Below are positions 1-7,884 of a DNA stretch of 64,000 bases, one piece after another (positions within the stretch are counted from its first letter, which is position 1; each line of letters opens with the position of its first letter). The stretch spans positions 62,001 to 126,000 of the forward strand of contig PVNI01000014.1 in assembly GCA_003001795.1 (NCBI GenBank), read 5' to 3'. This stretch comes from Actinomadura viridilutea (lineage in GTDB: Bacteria > Actinomycetota > Actinomycetes > Streptosporangiales > Streptosporangiaceae). Below the pieces are notes generated by a model that saw only the letters and a list, made by a program, of their open reading frames with translations, did no database searches and had not been told where the DNA came from. The position numbers and the translations under genes are program-made.

Positions 1-897
1 GTTGTCGGTGAGCCGCAGCCCGTCCCAGAAGGTGCCGTCGGCGAGGTCGATGCCCGCCGGGTTGGCGACGGTCCTGCCGAACTCGTCCTTGCCGCCGTTG
101 TAGCCGTCCTGGTAGGCGGCCTGGGCCTCGGGCTTGCCCTGGGGCAGGTCCTTCCACATCTGCCGGACGGACGACGGGTTCCAGTAGTCGTCGCGGGTGT
201 TCCAGGGGCCGACGTCCCACACGGGCGCGTACTCGCAGCGCGAACCCGACGTCGTGCACACGCGCACCGAGTACTCGCCGGCGTTGTTGGACGACAGCCC
301 GCGGCGCGACGGCAGCGCGACGAAGTGGTCCCGCGTCGTGATGACGTGGCCGTTGGCCGTCGTGCCGCCGACCAGGCCCTCGCGGGTCGCGTACACGCGG
401 TACGTCTGCGCGGCTGCCGCGGCCGGGGCGCGCCGTTCGGCGGTCAGGTCGCCGGTGAGCCGCACCGACGACACCGCGGGCGAGGGGGCGCCGGGCGCGG
501 CCGACAGCACCACCCTCACCTGGATCCGCGTGGACGCGGCGGGCAGGACCTGCCCGGCGGGATACCACTCGGTCCAGGAGGTCCCGCCGAGGTGCGCCCG
601 CACCTCGACGGCGCCCGCGCCCGACACTTCGGCGCGCACGCGGTTGACGGGTTCGGGCAGCTCTTTCGGGGGGAGCAGCAGCTGCCCCGAGGCGACGGCG
701 CCGTCCAGGGCGGCGGGGCCGGTGCGGGTGTCGCGCAGGCGGAGCGCGCGGCCGTCGTGGCGGACGTTGACGTCGTCGCCGTCGATGGCCGACAGGTCCG
801 GGGTCCAGGCGGTCTGCGCGTGGGCGGTGGCGGGCAGGCCGACGAGGGACGCGAGGACCCCCAGAGCGACCATGCCCCTGCGGATCAACGGGAGCAT
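1..897 (-). CDS. Secreted protein of unknown family (partial, 3' end outside window)
   Basis: From an ATG at 897 the frame is open for 299 codons to the left edge, so the C-terminus is missing. Residues 1-28 look like a signal peptide: a short n-region with Arg-Arg, a hydrophobic core (VALGVLASLVGLPA) and an Ala-His-Ala cleavage site before QTAWTPD. The mature part has WTEWYPAG near residue 110, TTRDHFVALPSRRGLS near 190, a cysteine pair (VCTTSGSRC) and VWDVGPWNTRDDYW. A second ATG at 873 is possible but would remove the n-region. I do not recognise a catalytic family; an exported protein is the most that can be said. The next gene leftward is not visible. The gene runs in the same direction as the exporter at 1119-2585, separated by about 220 bases. 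Confidence 0.8.
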   Translation of the reverse strand, partial: MLPLIRRGMVALGVLASLVGLPATAHAQTAWTPDLSAIDGDDVNVRHDGRALRLRDTRTGPAALDGAVASGQLLLPPKELPEPVNRVRAEVSGAGAVEVRAHLGGTSWTEWYPAGQVLPAASTRIQVRVVLSAAPGAPSPAVSSVRLTGDLTAERRAPAAAAAQTYRVYATREGLVGGTTANGHVITTRDHFVALPSRRGLSSNNAGEYSVRVCTTSGSRCEYAPVWDVGPWNTRDDYWNPSSVRQMWKDLPQGKPEAQAAYQDGYNGGKDEFGRTVANPAGIDLADGTFWDGLRLTDN

Positions 898-970
898 GAC
901 CTCGAGGGTGACCGCGCGTGATCAACCCGACAAGCGTGGAAACCGCACGAAAGCGCCCGCCGGTTTTCGG

Positions 971-984
971 CTACCGTGCGGTAG
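971..984. repeat. 14-base perfect palindrome upstream of the secreted-protein gene
   Basis: CTACCG-TG-CGGTAG is a perfect dyad about 75 bases upstream of the leftward start at 897. It lies in the 221-base gap between that gene and the exporter stop, which otherwise holds nothing I can support. It could be an operator or part of a weak hairpin; no regulator is assigned. Confidence 0.35.
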
Positions 985-1118
985 GTCCCAGCTAGAAGCG
1001 GGGGGACGGCTGCCGCTCCCTCCGGTGCGGCGGCCGCCGAACGGCGGGGTCCGGCGGCCGTCCGTCGCTGCCGCGGGGCGGACGCGGACGTCCCGCGCCG
1101 CCGGGCGTCCCGAGGGGC

Positions 1119-2585
1119 CTAGGCCGCGGCCGCGGCGGTGCGGCGGCCGTGCCGCAGGCCGTGCACGGCGGCGACCACGGCGGTGAGGCCCGCGCCGATC
1201 GCCGCGATCGTGAAGCACAGCACGTACCCGTGCAGGTTCGGCACGTTCGTGCCGCGGATCACGTTGGCGGTGAGCACCGAGGCGGTCGCCGCGCTGGCCG
1301 TGCTGCCCCCCGCCGTGCGGACCAGCGAGTTGATGCCGCTGGCGATGCCGCTCTGGCTCATCGGGACGTGCTGCACGGCGAGGGTGCCGAGCGCCGCGTA
1401 GGCGATGCCGAAGCCGACGCCCTGCACGGCGCTGAACACCAGCATGTCGGCGACCGAGTCGTTGAAGAGCGCCAGCCACACGTAGCTGAGCCCGGCGAAC
1501 ACCGAGCCGATCGCCAGCGTGTACGCCGCGCCGAGCCGGGCCTCGAACCGCCCGGCCAGCGCCGAGAAGACCAGCATGGTGACGGTGCTGGGCAGCATGT
1601 AGAGGCCGACGTCCAGCACCGTGCCGCTCAGCCCGTAGCCCAGCCGCTCCTTGGGCGTCTGCACGAAGTTGGACACCAGGGTGAAGGCGGCGAACATGGA
1701 GAAACCGAGCAGCAGCGAGGCCAGGTTGGCCGACAGCGACCGCGGGCCGACCAGCAGGTTCAGCCGGACGAGCGGTTCGCGCACGCGCAGCTCGATCGCC
1801 ACCCAGGCCGCGCACAGCGCCGCGGCGGCGGCGAACAGGCCGATGATCCGCCCCGAGCCCCAGCCCCACGCGTTGCCCTGGCTGATGCCCAGCAGCAGGC
1901 ACACCAGCCAGGCGCCGAGCACCAGGGCGCCGAGCACGTCGGGCCTGCCGCCCGTGCGTCCGCCCGCGGACGGCGCGCACAGCGCCACCAGCGCCAGCGC
2001 GCACGCGCCGAGCCCGGCCGCCGTCCAGAACACCGGGTGGTGGCTGGTGGTGCGCTCGGCGATCACGCCGGTGAACAGCATGCCGGCGGTGCCGCCCACG
2101 CCCATCGTGGCGCTGACGACGCCGATCGCGGTGGTCACCCGGTCGGGCGGAAAGGCGTCCCGGATGGCGCCGATGGCCAGCGGGATCAGCGCGGCCGAGG
2201 CGCCCTGCAGCGCCCGGCCCGCGATCAGCGCGCCCAGCGAGTCGGACAGGGCGCACACCACCGACCCGGCGACCAGCAGCCCCAGGGTCACCATGATCAT
2301 CAACTTCTTGCCGTACATGTCGCCGAACCGCGACAGCAGCGGTGTGGCGACCGCCCCGGCCAGCAGGGACACGGTGAACACCCACGTGATCGCCGACATG
2401 GACACGTGCAACGTGGTCATCAGCCTGGGCAGCAGCGGCAGCACCAGCGTCTGCTGCACCGAGACGGCCATGCCCGCGACGGCCAGGGCCGTCAGGGTGA
2501 GTCGGGCGGGCGAGCGTGCGGCGCTCGCCTTCGCGTGGTCGGTGCGTTCTCGCTGTCCGGTCCCCGTGGTACCGGTGCCGGTCAT
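1119..2585 (-). CDS. MFS multidrug efflux transporter, DHA2 (EmrB/QacA-like)
   Basis: A 488-residue polytopic protein: a hydrophilic 30-residue N-terminus, then about 12-14 hydrophobic segments. The loop after the second helix carries the MFS motif A form (LLSRFGDMYGKKLMI), and AGRALQGASAALIPLAIG matches the fourth/fifth-helix region of drug:H+ antiporters of the DHA2 type. It should sit in the cytoplasmic membrane and export a small hydrophobic compound in exchange for protons; the substrate cannot be told. It is divergent from the MarR-family gene at 2693, and the 100-base gap carries a perfect operator (2655-2671), so local control by that regulator is very likely. The start is the ATG at 2585, preceded on the minus strand by a GGAGG-type ribosome-binding site. 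Confidence 0.9.
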   Translation of the reverse strand: MTGTGTTGTGQRERTDHAKASAARSPARLTLTALAVAGMAVSVQQTLVLPLLPRLMTTLHVSMSAITWVFTVSLLAGAVATPLLSRFGDMYGKKLMIMVTLGLLVAGSVVCALSDSLGALIAGRALQGASAALIPLAIGAIRDAFPPDRVTTAIGVVSATMGVGGTAGMLFTGVIAERTTSHHPVFWTAAGLGACALALVALCAPSAGGRTGGRPDVLGALVLGAWLVCLLLGISQGNAWGWGSGRIIGLFAAAAALCAAWVAIELRVREPLVRLNLLVGPRSLSANLASLLLGFSMFAAFTLVSNFVQTPKERLGYGLSGTVLDVGLYMLPSTVTMLVFSALAGRFEARLGAAYTLAIGSVFAGLSYVWLALFNDSVADMLVFSAVQGVGFGIAYAALGTLAVQHVPMSQSGIASGINSLVRTAGGSTASAATASVLTANVIRGTNVPNLHGYVLCFTIAAIGAGLTAVVAAVHGLRHGRRTAAAAA

Positions 2586-2654
2586 GAAACCTCCTGTCGA
2601 AGGGCATAGCGCGTCGGGGTGGGCGCGGTGATCCGCGAGCGAGCGCGATCTAAC

Positions 2655-2671
2655 TTGCTTAAGTTAAGCAA
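2655..2671. promoter_or_regulatory. MarR-type operator, TTGCTTAA-G-TTAAGCAA
   Basis: A perfect 8+1+8 inverted repeat lies in the AT-rich centre of the divergent gap between the exporter (start 2585) and the MarR gene (start 2693). Length, symmetry and position are typical of MarR binding sites that shut both promoters. It ends about 20 bases before the regulator start, so binding would block its promoter or transcript start. Confidence 0.75.
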
Positions 2672-2692
2672 ATAATCCCTAGGATGGATGAC

Positions 2693-3304
2693 ATGTCCCT
2701 GCACCGGCTCCTCCCCGCCGGCCCGGCCGCCGAGACGGACGGGCCGGTTCCGGCGGACGTCATCGAGATCGAGCGCGCCCTGACGAGGATCGCCTACCTG
2801 CTCAACCGCAGCCGCCGGCACGGTCAGGTGAAGGCCGAGGCCGACGTGGAGGTGGACCGCGCCGCCGTCCCCGTCCTGCGGCTGCTGTCGGACTCCGAGC
2901 CGCTGCGCCTCGGCGAGGCGGCCGGGCGCCTGGGGGTCGAGCCGTCGCACGTGACGCGGCAGGTGCAGCGGCTGGTCAGGGCGGGCTACGTGGAGCGGCT
3001 GCCGGACCCGGACGACCACCGCGCCTTCCGCGTCGGCCTGACCCCGCGGGGCCGCGCCGCGGCCGACCGCATCCGCCGGGTGGGGCTCCAGCGGATGCAT
3101 GAGGCGCTGGCCGCCTGGTCGCCGGACCAGCGGGAGCGGCTCGCCGTGCTGTTCAACCGCATGGTCGACGACTTCCTCGCCCACGCCGAGCACGGGCGGA
3201 CGGCCTGCTGCGACGCCTCGGACAGCGCCTCGGACAGCGGCTCGGACGGCGGCTCGGACGGCGGCTCGGGCGGAGCGAAGGCGGCCGAGGGCGACGTGCG
3301 GTAG
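2693..3304 (+). CDS. MarR-family transcriptional regulator with Ser/Asp/Gly-repeat tail
   Basis: A winged-helix MarR protein of about 203 residues. The helix-turn-helix is in LRLGEAAGRLGVEPSHVTRQ with the wing at DPDDHRAFRVGLTPRG. Family members bind inverted repeats as dimers and release on ligand binding. I chose the ATG at 2693 because AGGA at 2681-2684 gives a proper spacing; an in-frame ATG at 2684 overlaps that site. The last 30 residues are a low-complexity Ser-Asp/Ser-Gly run made by repeats of a ctcggac unit, unusual for the family and perhaps a linker or repeat-expansion product. The divergent exporter and the operator between them indicate a self-contained efflux-control unit. Confidence 0.88.
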   Translation: MSLHRLLPAGPAAETDGPVPADVIEIERALTRIAYLLNRSRRHGQVKAEADVEVDRAAVPVLRLLSDSEPLRLGEAAGRLGVEPSHVTRQVQRLVRAGYVERLPDPDDHRAFRVGLTPRGRAAADRIRRVGLQRMHEALAAWSPDQRERLAVLFNRMVDDFLAHAEHGRTACCDASDSASDSGSDGGSDGGSGGAKAAEGDVR

Positions 3305-3327
3305 ACGGCGCGCGGCCGCCCCTCGAC

Positions 3328-3340
3328 TAGGGTCCAAGGA
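3328..3340 (+). promoter_or_regulatory. -10 element TAGGGT for a leaderless kinase transcript
   Basis: TAGGGT at 3328-3333 fits the actinobacterial -10 (TANNNT) and ends seven bases before the GTG start at 3341. The AGGA beside the GTG leaves no spacing for ribosome binding, so transcription starting at or next to the GTG is the simplest reading. Confidence 0.45.
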
Positions 3341-4264
3341 GTGATCACTGAGGAGCTGTCGCGGAACGTCGCCACCGCGTGGGGGGACGACGGGAAGCGA
3401 TGGCTCCGGGACCTGCCGGGCATTCTGCGCGAGCTGCTCCGTGACTGGGACCTGAGGGCAGGTCGGCCGTTTCCGTCGTCCTACCACTACGTCACCTCCG
3501 TGACCCGCGGCGATGGCGCACCGGCCGTGCTCAAGCTGGGCGTGCCGAGCGAGACGGCGCTCGCCGGGGAGGCGTCCGCCCTGGCCGCGTTCGACGGTCG
3601 CGGCGCGGTCCGGCTGCTGCGGACGGACCTCGAGCGGGGGGCGCTGCTGCTGGAACGCGTTGCACCCGGGCGTCCCGCCCGCGATCTTGTACCCGCACGG
3701 GACGCCGAGGCGACGACGGCGATCGCGTCGGTGATGCGGCGCCTGCACGTTCCGCCGCCGCCCGACAGCGAACTGCCGGACCTGCTGACACAGGCCAGGG
3801 CCTTTGACGACTACGCGGCCAGGCACGGGGAGAACGGGCCGCTGCCGCTGGACATGGTGCTGCGCGCGGGCGGGCTGATGCGCGAGCTGTGCGCGTCGGC
3901 CGCCGAACGCGTCGTCCTGCACGGCGACCTGCACCACGACAACGTCCTGCGCGCCGCCCGCGAGCCCTGGCTGGCCATCGACCCGCATGGGCTCGTCGGC
4001 GACCCCGGCTACGACGTCGGCGCGATGCTCTTCAACCCCGACCCGGGCGACCGCGACGAGAAGCCGACCGCGCTGGTGCCCGCGCGGGTCGAGCAGCTCG
4101 CCGACGAACTGGCCATGCCGCTGGACCGCGTCGTGGCGTGGGGGTTCGTCAAGGCCGTCATGTCGGACGTATGGACGGCCGAGGACTGGACGCCGGGCGC
4201 GGGCTGGTCTCCGATCAGCCGGGCGTTCGATGTGGCGCGCCTGCTGGCGCCCCGCCTTCCGTAG
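3341..4264 (+). CDS. APH(6)-like aminoglycoside/hydroxyurea phosphotransferase
   Basis: A 307-residue kinase-fold protein. The catalytic loop is VVLHGDLHHDNVLR (the HGDxxxxN pattern) at about residue 190, followed by the metal-binding loop IDPHGLVGDPGYDVG. The N-terminal lobe contains VLKLGVPSE with the nucleotide-contacting Lys. This layout and length fit the family of streptomycin 6-kinases and hydroxyurea phosphotransferases, which inactivate small hydroxylated compounds by ATP-dependent phosphorylation in the cytoplasm. Substrate cannot be inferred: many actinomycete homologues have no known resistance role. Translation probably begins without a leader (see the -10 element just upstream). 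It is monocistronic as far as the window shows; 394 bases separate it from the next gene. Confidence 0.85.
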   Translation: MITEELSRNVATAWGDDGKRWLRDLPGILRELLRDWDLRAGRPFPSSYHYVTSVTRGDGAPAVLKLGVPSETALAGEASALAAFDGRGAVRLLRTDLERGALLLERVAPGRPARDLVPARDAEATTAIASVMRRLHVPPPPDSELPDLLTQARAFDDYAARHGENGPLPLDMVLRAGGLMRELCASAAERVVLHGDLHHDNVLRAAREPWLAIDPHGLVGDPGYDVGAMLFNPDPGDRDEKPTALVPARVEQLADELAMPLDRVVAWGFVKAVMSDVWTAEDWTPGAGWSPISRAFDVARLLAPRLP

Positions 4265-4658
4265 AGCCGCCCCTTCACCGGCCCGCCATACGGCCGCCCG
4301 TGTCTGAGAGCAGGGCAGGGGTGGTAGTCATGCCGGTTCCGACTACGCGCCGCGCATCGCTTGAGGCAGCGTCGTGAGCGCGGACCGGGGCGGCGTCCGC
4401 CAAGCGCGCCCTCGTCACCGACGGCGAGATGCCGGGGACGTCGTCCGGTCCCGGGCCCGTCGGGTCGCAACCGCACACCGCGGCCCCGGCATCGGCCGTG
4501 CGCGAAAGAGGACGCGCCGCCCGCCGGCACCGCCACGGGATCCGCCCGACCGGCTGCGACCCGGGGCGGGCGGCGCGCCGGGTTTCCCCGGTGCGGCAGG
4601 GGGGACGCTGCTGCTGGGTCGGGCCTGCTCCATCGTCGGCGGCGTTCGAGGCGGGGGC
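4265..4658. other. Non-coding stretch between kinase and AI-2E-type gene
   Basis: Open frames here are Arg/Pro-rich and lack ribosome-binding sites, and none resembles a protein family. An in-frame upstream extension of the AI-2E gene from 4374 exists but reads as non-coding. I see no RNA gene or clear terminator. Confidence 0.55.
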
Positions 4659-5828
4659 GTGAACGTGGAACGCAAGGACGACGCGGAGACCGCGCGGACA
4701 CGGCAGGTGCCGCCGTCGCTGGTCCTCGCCGCGGGCTGGGCCTGGCGCCTTCTGGTCCTCGCCGCCGTGCTGTACGTCCTGGTCCGGATCGCGAGCAGGC
4801 TCACCTTCGTGGTGATCCCCTTCGTGGTCGCGCTGCTGCTGTGCGCGCTGCTGCACCCGGTCATCGCGCGGCTGTCCCGGTGGGGGATGCGGCCGCTGGC
4901 CGCCACCTGGATCACCATGCTGCTGTCGCTGGTCGTGCTCGGCGGCGTCGGCTTCTACGTCGGCGTCCAGGCCAACGCGCAGTTCCCCAGGCTGGCCGCC
5001 GAGGTGCAGCAGACCGGCCGGCAGGTGCAGGACTGGCTGGTCCACGGGCCGCTGCACCTGAAGACCTCGCAGCTGCAGCGGTACGTCGACGAGGGCGTGA
5101 AGTATCTGGAGGAGCGGCGCGGCCAGCTCGCCGGCACCGCCGTGGAGGCGGGGCGGCTGACCGTCGAGATCCTCGCCGGCTTCGTCCTCATGCTGTTCGT
5201 CCTGTTCTTCCTGCTCAAGGACGGCGGCCGGATCTGGCGCTGGATGATCGGCGGGCTCGGCCCGTACCGCGCCCGCGTGGACCGCGCGGGCCGCGCCGCG
5301 TGGCGGACGCTGTCGCAGTACGTCCACGGCACGGTCGTCGTGGCGGCCATCCACGCGATCACCATGGCGATCGTGCTGACGGTGCTGGGCGTGCCGCTGG
5401 TCGCCCCCCTCGCAGTGATCATCTTCCTGGGGAGCTTCATCCCCATCGTCGGCATCCTGGTGAGCGGGGCGCTCGCCGTCGCCGTCACGCTGAGCGCGAA
5501 GGGCATCTGGGCGGCGCTGATCTTCCTCGGCCTGCTGCTCGTCGAGCAGCAGATCGAGGGGCATCTGCTGCAGCCGCTCGTGGTCGGCCGCTGGGTGCGG
5601 CTGCATCCGCTGGCGATCATCATGGCCATCTCCGTGGGCGGCGTCCTGGCCGGCATCCCCGGCGCCGCGCTGGCCGTGCCCCTGGTCGCCGTCGTCTACC
5701 GGGTCATCCCCGCCCTGCGCGCCGATCCGGTGCCCGCCGCTGCCGCCCCCGCTCCCGCCGACCCGCCGCAGGCCGACGACTCGTCCGACGACCGGCGGCG
5801 CGACGAGGAGGGGGAGACGGGCGCCTGA
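4659..5828 (+). CDS. AI-2E family transporter (PerM/YdiK-like membrane protein)
   Basis: A 389-residue membrane protein with paired N-terminal helices (LLVLAAVLYVLVRIASRL, then VVIPFVVALLLCALLHPVIARL), a soluble middle, and a C-terminal set of helices containing the family signature around LGSFIPIVGILVSGALAV and the EQQIEGHLLQPLVVGR loop. The family is named for AI-2 export by TqsA, but most members have unrelated or unknown roles, some in Na+/H+ antiport. I chose the GTG at 4659, with GAGGCGG seven bases before it, over an upstream in-frame GTG at 4374 whose extra 95 residues are Arg/Pro-rich. The last 40 residues are an acidic/Pro-Ala disordered tail. No operon partner is evident. Confidence 0.85.
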   Translation: MNVERKDDAETARTRQVPPSLVLAAGWAWRLLVLAAVLYVLVRIASRLTFVVIPFVVALLLCALLHPVIARLSRWGMRPLAATWITMLLSLVVLGGVGFYVGVQANAQFPRLAAEVQQTGRQVQDWLVHGPLHLKTSQLQRYVDEGVKYLEERRGQLAGTAVEAGRLTVEILAGFVLMLFVLFFLLKDGGRIWRWMIGGLGPYRARVDRAGRAAWRTLSQYVHGTVVVAAIHAITMAIVLTVLGVPLVAPLAVIIFLGSFIPIVGILVSGALAVAVTLSAKGIWAALIFLGLLLVEQQIEGHLLQPLVVGRWVRLHPLAIIMAISVGGVLAGIPGAALAVPLVAVVYRVIPALRADPVPAAAAPAPADPPQADDSSDDRRRDEEGETGA

Positions 5829-6023
5829 ACGCCCGTGCCGGAGTCGACGCGCCCGAACGTCGCCGTGAGGGCCGGTCGGCCGGTCCGCGGGCTGTGTCCT
5901 CATCGCGGTCGGCGTCCCCCTCGCGCGGCGGAGACGCACGTTCATCCGCGGGGCGGGAGACAGCGCGTGCCGCTTCGGCGAAGGATGTGACGCAGGAAGC
6001 ACTCGATGACGAGGGGGGACGTC

Positions 6024-6395
6024 ATGCAACGCTTCGCGCTCATGTACCGGATCAAGCCGGGCAGCCAGGCGGCCGTCCGCAAGCTGCTGTCGGAGTACGA
6101 GGCCCCGCAGCAGATCACCGACGGCGCGGCCCGGCTGCTCGGCACGTCGGTGTTCATGAAGGACGACGTGGTGGTGCGGATGATCGAGATCGAGGGCGAC
6201 CTGGAGACGGTGGCGCGGCACCTGTCCCGGCAGCCGTCCATCCAGCGGCTCGAACGGGAGCTCGACCGGTACGTGGCCGAGAAGCGGGACATGAGCACGC
6301 CCGAGGGCGCGCGCGAATTCTTCCGCAAGGCGCTGATGGAGACTCTCATCACCCGCACGGCACCGCCGTCGGAGCCCGCTTTCAGCGGCCGCTGA
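6024..6395 (+). CDS. SchA/CurD-like domain protein of the spore-pigment type
   Basis: A 123-residue protein beginning MQRFALMYRIKPGSQ, with LLGTSVFMKDDVVVRMIEIEGD in two halves and DMSTPEGAREFFRKALME near the end. This matches the SchA/CurD-like family found in spore-pigment clusters of Streptomyces; its exact step is not established, but the ferredoxin-like fold resembles small polyketide cyclases and monooxygenases. The ATG at 6024 has GAGGGGGG at 6011-6018 as ribosome-binding site, so I prefer it to the in-frame start at 6006. It lies upstream of the NarL-type regulator and the other polyketide genes on the same strand and is taken as the first gene of the cluster. Confidence 0.85.
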   Translation: MQRFALMYRIKPGSQAAVRKLLSEYEAPQQITDGAARLLGTSVFMKDDVVVRMIEIEGDLETVARHLSRQPSIQRLERELDRYVAEKRDMSTPEGAREFFRKALMETLITRTAPPSEPAFSGR

Positions 6396-6687
6396 CGAAA
6401 AGGCCGCACGGCATTCGCACGGGTCGCCGGAAGGGGGACGGCGACCGGTTCCCTTGCCCGCGCGATGGGCGCCGCGTCGGTGATCGCCGGGGAAGTGGCG
6501 TGCCTTTGGGGAATGCATGGGAATTCACCGTGCGCCCGGCGGTATAGGTCCATTGCCGTACGACGTGCCGCGCCGCCGAACGACGTCGACGCCGGCGTAC
6601 GGATGATCATCGGGACCCGCGTCCGGCGGGCGCCCTCGCCCTTGTCTTTCCGCCCTTGCGCGGTGCCCTGAAACGGAGGCGCAGGCA

Positions 6688-7383
6688 GTGGAACCCGTGC
6701 GCGTGCTGATCGCCGACGACCAGCCGCTCGTGCGCGAGGGGCTGCGGGCCACCCTCGCGCCGGCGCAGGACCTGCGCATCGTCGGCGAGGCGTGCGACGG
6801 GCTGGAGGCGGTGCGGCTGGCCCACGCGACCAGGCCCGGCGTGGTGCTGATGGACATCCGCATGCCGGGCCTGGACGGGCTGGAGGCCACCGAGCGGCTG
6901 TGCGGCCCGGACGGCGTGCCGGGCGTGCGGATCATCATGCTCACCATGTTCGACCAGGACGAGCACGTGTTCGGCGCGCTGCGCGCCGGGGCCAGCGGGT
7001 TCCTGCTCAAGGACGTGCCCGCCGAGAAGATCGTCGAGGCGGTGCGCGTGGTGGCCGCCGGCGACGCCCTGCTGGCCCCCGCCGTCACCCGCCGGCTGAT
7101 CGCCGAGTTCGCCCGCCGGCCGACCGTCACGCCCGGCGCCGCCTCCGCCCTGGACGGGCTGACCGCCCGCGAGACCGACGTCTTCAAGCTGCTGGTGCGC
7201 GGCTACGGCAACGAGGAGATCGCCCGCATGCTCTCGCTCGGCGAGAGCACGGTGAAATCGCACGTCCAGCACCTCTACCAGAAACTCGGCGTGCGCGACC
7301 GCGTCCAGTTGGTCATTCACGCCTACGAGTGCGGGCTGCTGCGCCCGGGCGTCGCGGCGGCCTCCGCCGAGCGGAGGAACTGA
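6688..7383 (+). CDS. NarL/FixJ-family response regulator in the polyketide cluster
   Basis: A 231-residue regulator: receiver domain (residues 4-125) with the acidic pair Asp10-Asp11, phospho-acceptor Asp56 in VVLMDIRMPG and Lys in GFLLKDVP, then a LuxR-type helix-turn-helix (residues 160-220: LTARETDVFKLLVRGYGNEEIARML). The GTG at 6688 follows GGAGG at 6675. It sits between the SchA/CurD gene and the TcmI cyclase, so it probably controls the polyketide genes. No kinase is adjacent; the best candidate partner in the neighbourhood is the orphan NarL-type kinase at 15743-16639 on the other side of the cluster. The 292-base gap before it contains only a weak 7-base inverted repeat (6556-6602). 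Confidence 0.9.
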   Translation: MEPVRVLIADDQPLVREGLRATLAPAQDLRIVGEACDGLEAVRLAHATRPGVVLMDIRMPGLDGLEATERLCGPDGVPGVRIIMLTMFDQDEHVFGALRAGASGFLLKDVPAEKIVEAVRVVAAGDALLAPAVTRRLIAEFARRPTVTPGAASALDGLTARETDVFKLLVRGYGNEEIARMLSLGESTVKSHVQHLYQKLGVRDRVQLVIHAYECGLLRPGVAAASAERRN

Positions 7384-7494
7384 CCGCCTTCGCGGAGGAC
7401 GGGGCAATTCATATCGCCGTGGGAAGACGTCGGTGAATTGCCGCCCTAACGTGGTGCCGTCATGTTTTTCCGAATGATCGGGGAGTGAGCCGTC

Positions 7495-7884
7495 GTGTCT
7501 GACCGCACCCTCATCGTCGCGCGTCTCAAACCGGGTGGAGCCGATGGCGTCGCCAGGCTTTTCGCCGAATCGGACGCGTCGGAGCTGCCGCGCGCGCTGG
7601 GCGTCGTCCGGCGCCACCTTTACCAATTTCACGGGCTGTATTTCCACTATGTCGAGTTTGAGGGTGACGCCCGGGCCGCGGTGGAGCGCGCCCGCAAACG
7701 CGCCGACTTCCAGAAGCTCAGCGACGACCTGCAGGCCTATGTGATGGCCTACGACCCGGCGACGTGGCGAACCCCGAAGGACGCCATGGCCGAGGAGTTC
7801 TACCGGTGGACGCCCGAGGAGGGCGCCCAGGGTCCCGCTCTGCGCGCAGCGTCGCGGCCGGCCGCCGCGCGGGGGGACGCATGA
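7495..7884 (+). CDS. TcmI-family polyketide cyclase (WhiE ORFVII-like)
   Basis: A 129-residue protein with the hallmarks of the TcmI/WhiE-ORFVII cyclases: an N-terminal strand RTLIVARLKPG, SELPRALGVVRRHLYQFHGL, YFHYVEFEGD, and the C-terminal YDPATWRTPKDAMAEEFYRW. These small ferredoxin-fold enzymes close a late ring of aromatic polyketides without a cofactor. GTG start with GGGGAG nine bases upstream. The stop overlaps the ATG of the carboxyltransferase gene (ATGA), so both are translated from one transcript. A basic Ala-rich tail of about 20 residues follows the family domain. Confidence 0.92.
   Translation: MSDRTLIVARLKPGGADGVARLFAESDASELPRALGVVRRHLYQFHGLYFHYVEFEGDARAAVERARKRADFQKLSDDLQAYVMAYDPATWRTPKDAMAEEFYRWTPEEGAQGPALRAASRPAAARGDA

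Noticed and set aside
1149..2609. Plus-strand open frame antisense to the MFS exporter
   Set aside because: The product is a His/Gly/Arg-rich shadow typical of antisense frames; the minus-strand exporter has clear helices and motifs.
3190..3304. Ser/Asp/Gly repeat of the MarR gene as a separate repeat element
   Set aside because: The ctcggac-type repeats are in frame and coding; they are described under the MarR gene.
4374..4658. Upstream extension of the AI-2E-type gene
   Set aside because: The extra 95 residues are Arg/Pro-rich with no family similarity, and the GTG at 4659 has the ribosome-binding site.
6556..6602. Inverted repeat CCGTACG ... CGTACGG before the cluster regulator
   Set aside because: Seven-base arms 33 bases apart are likely by chance in this composition and there is no other supporting signal.
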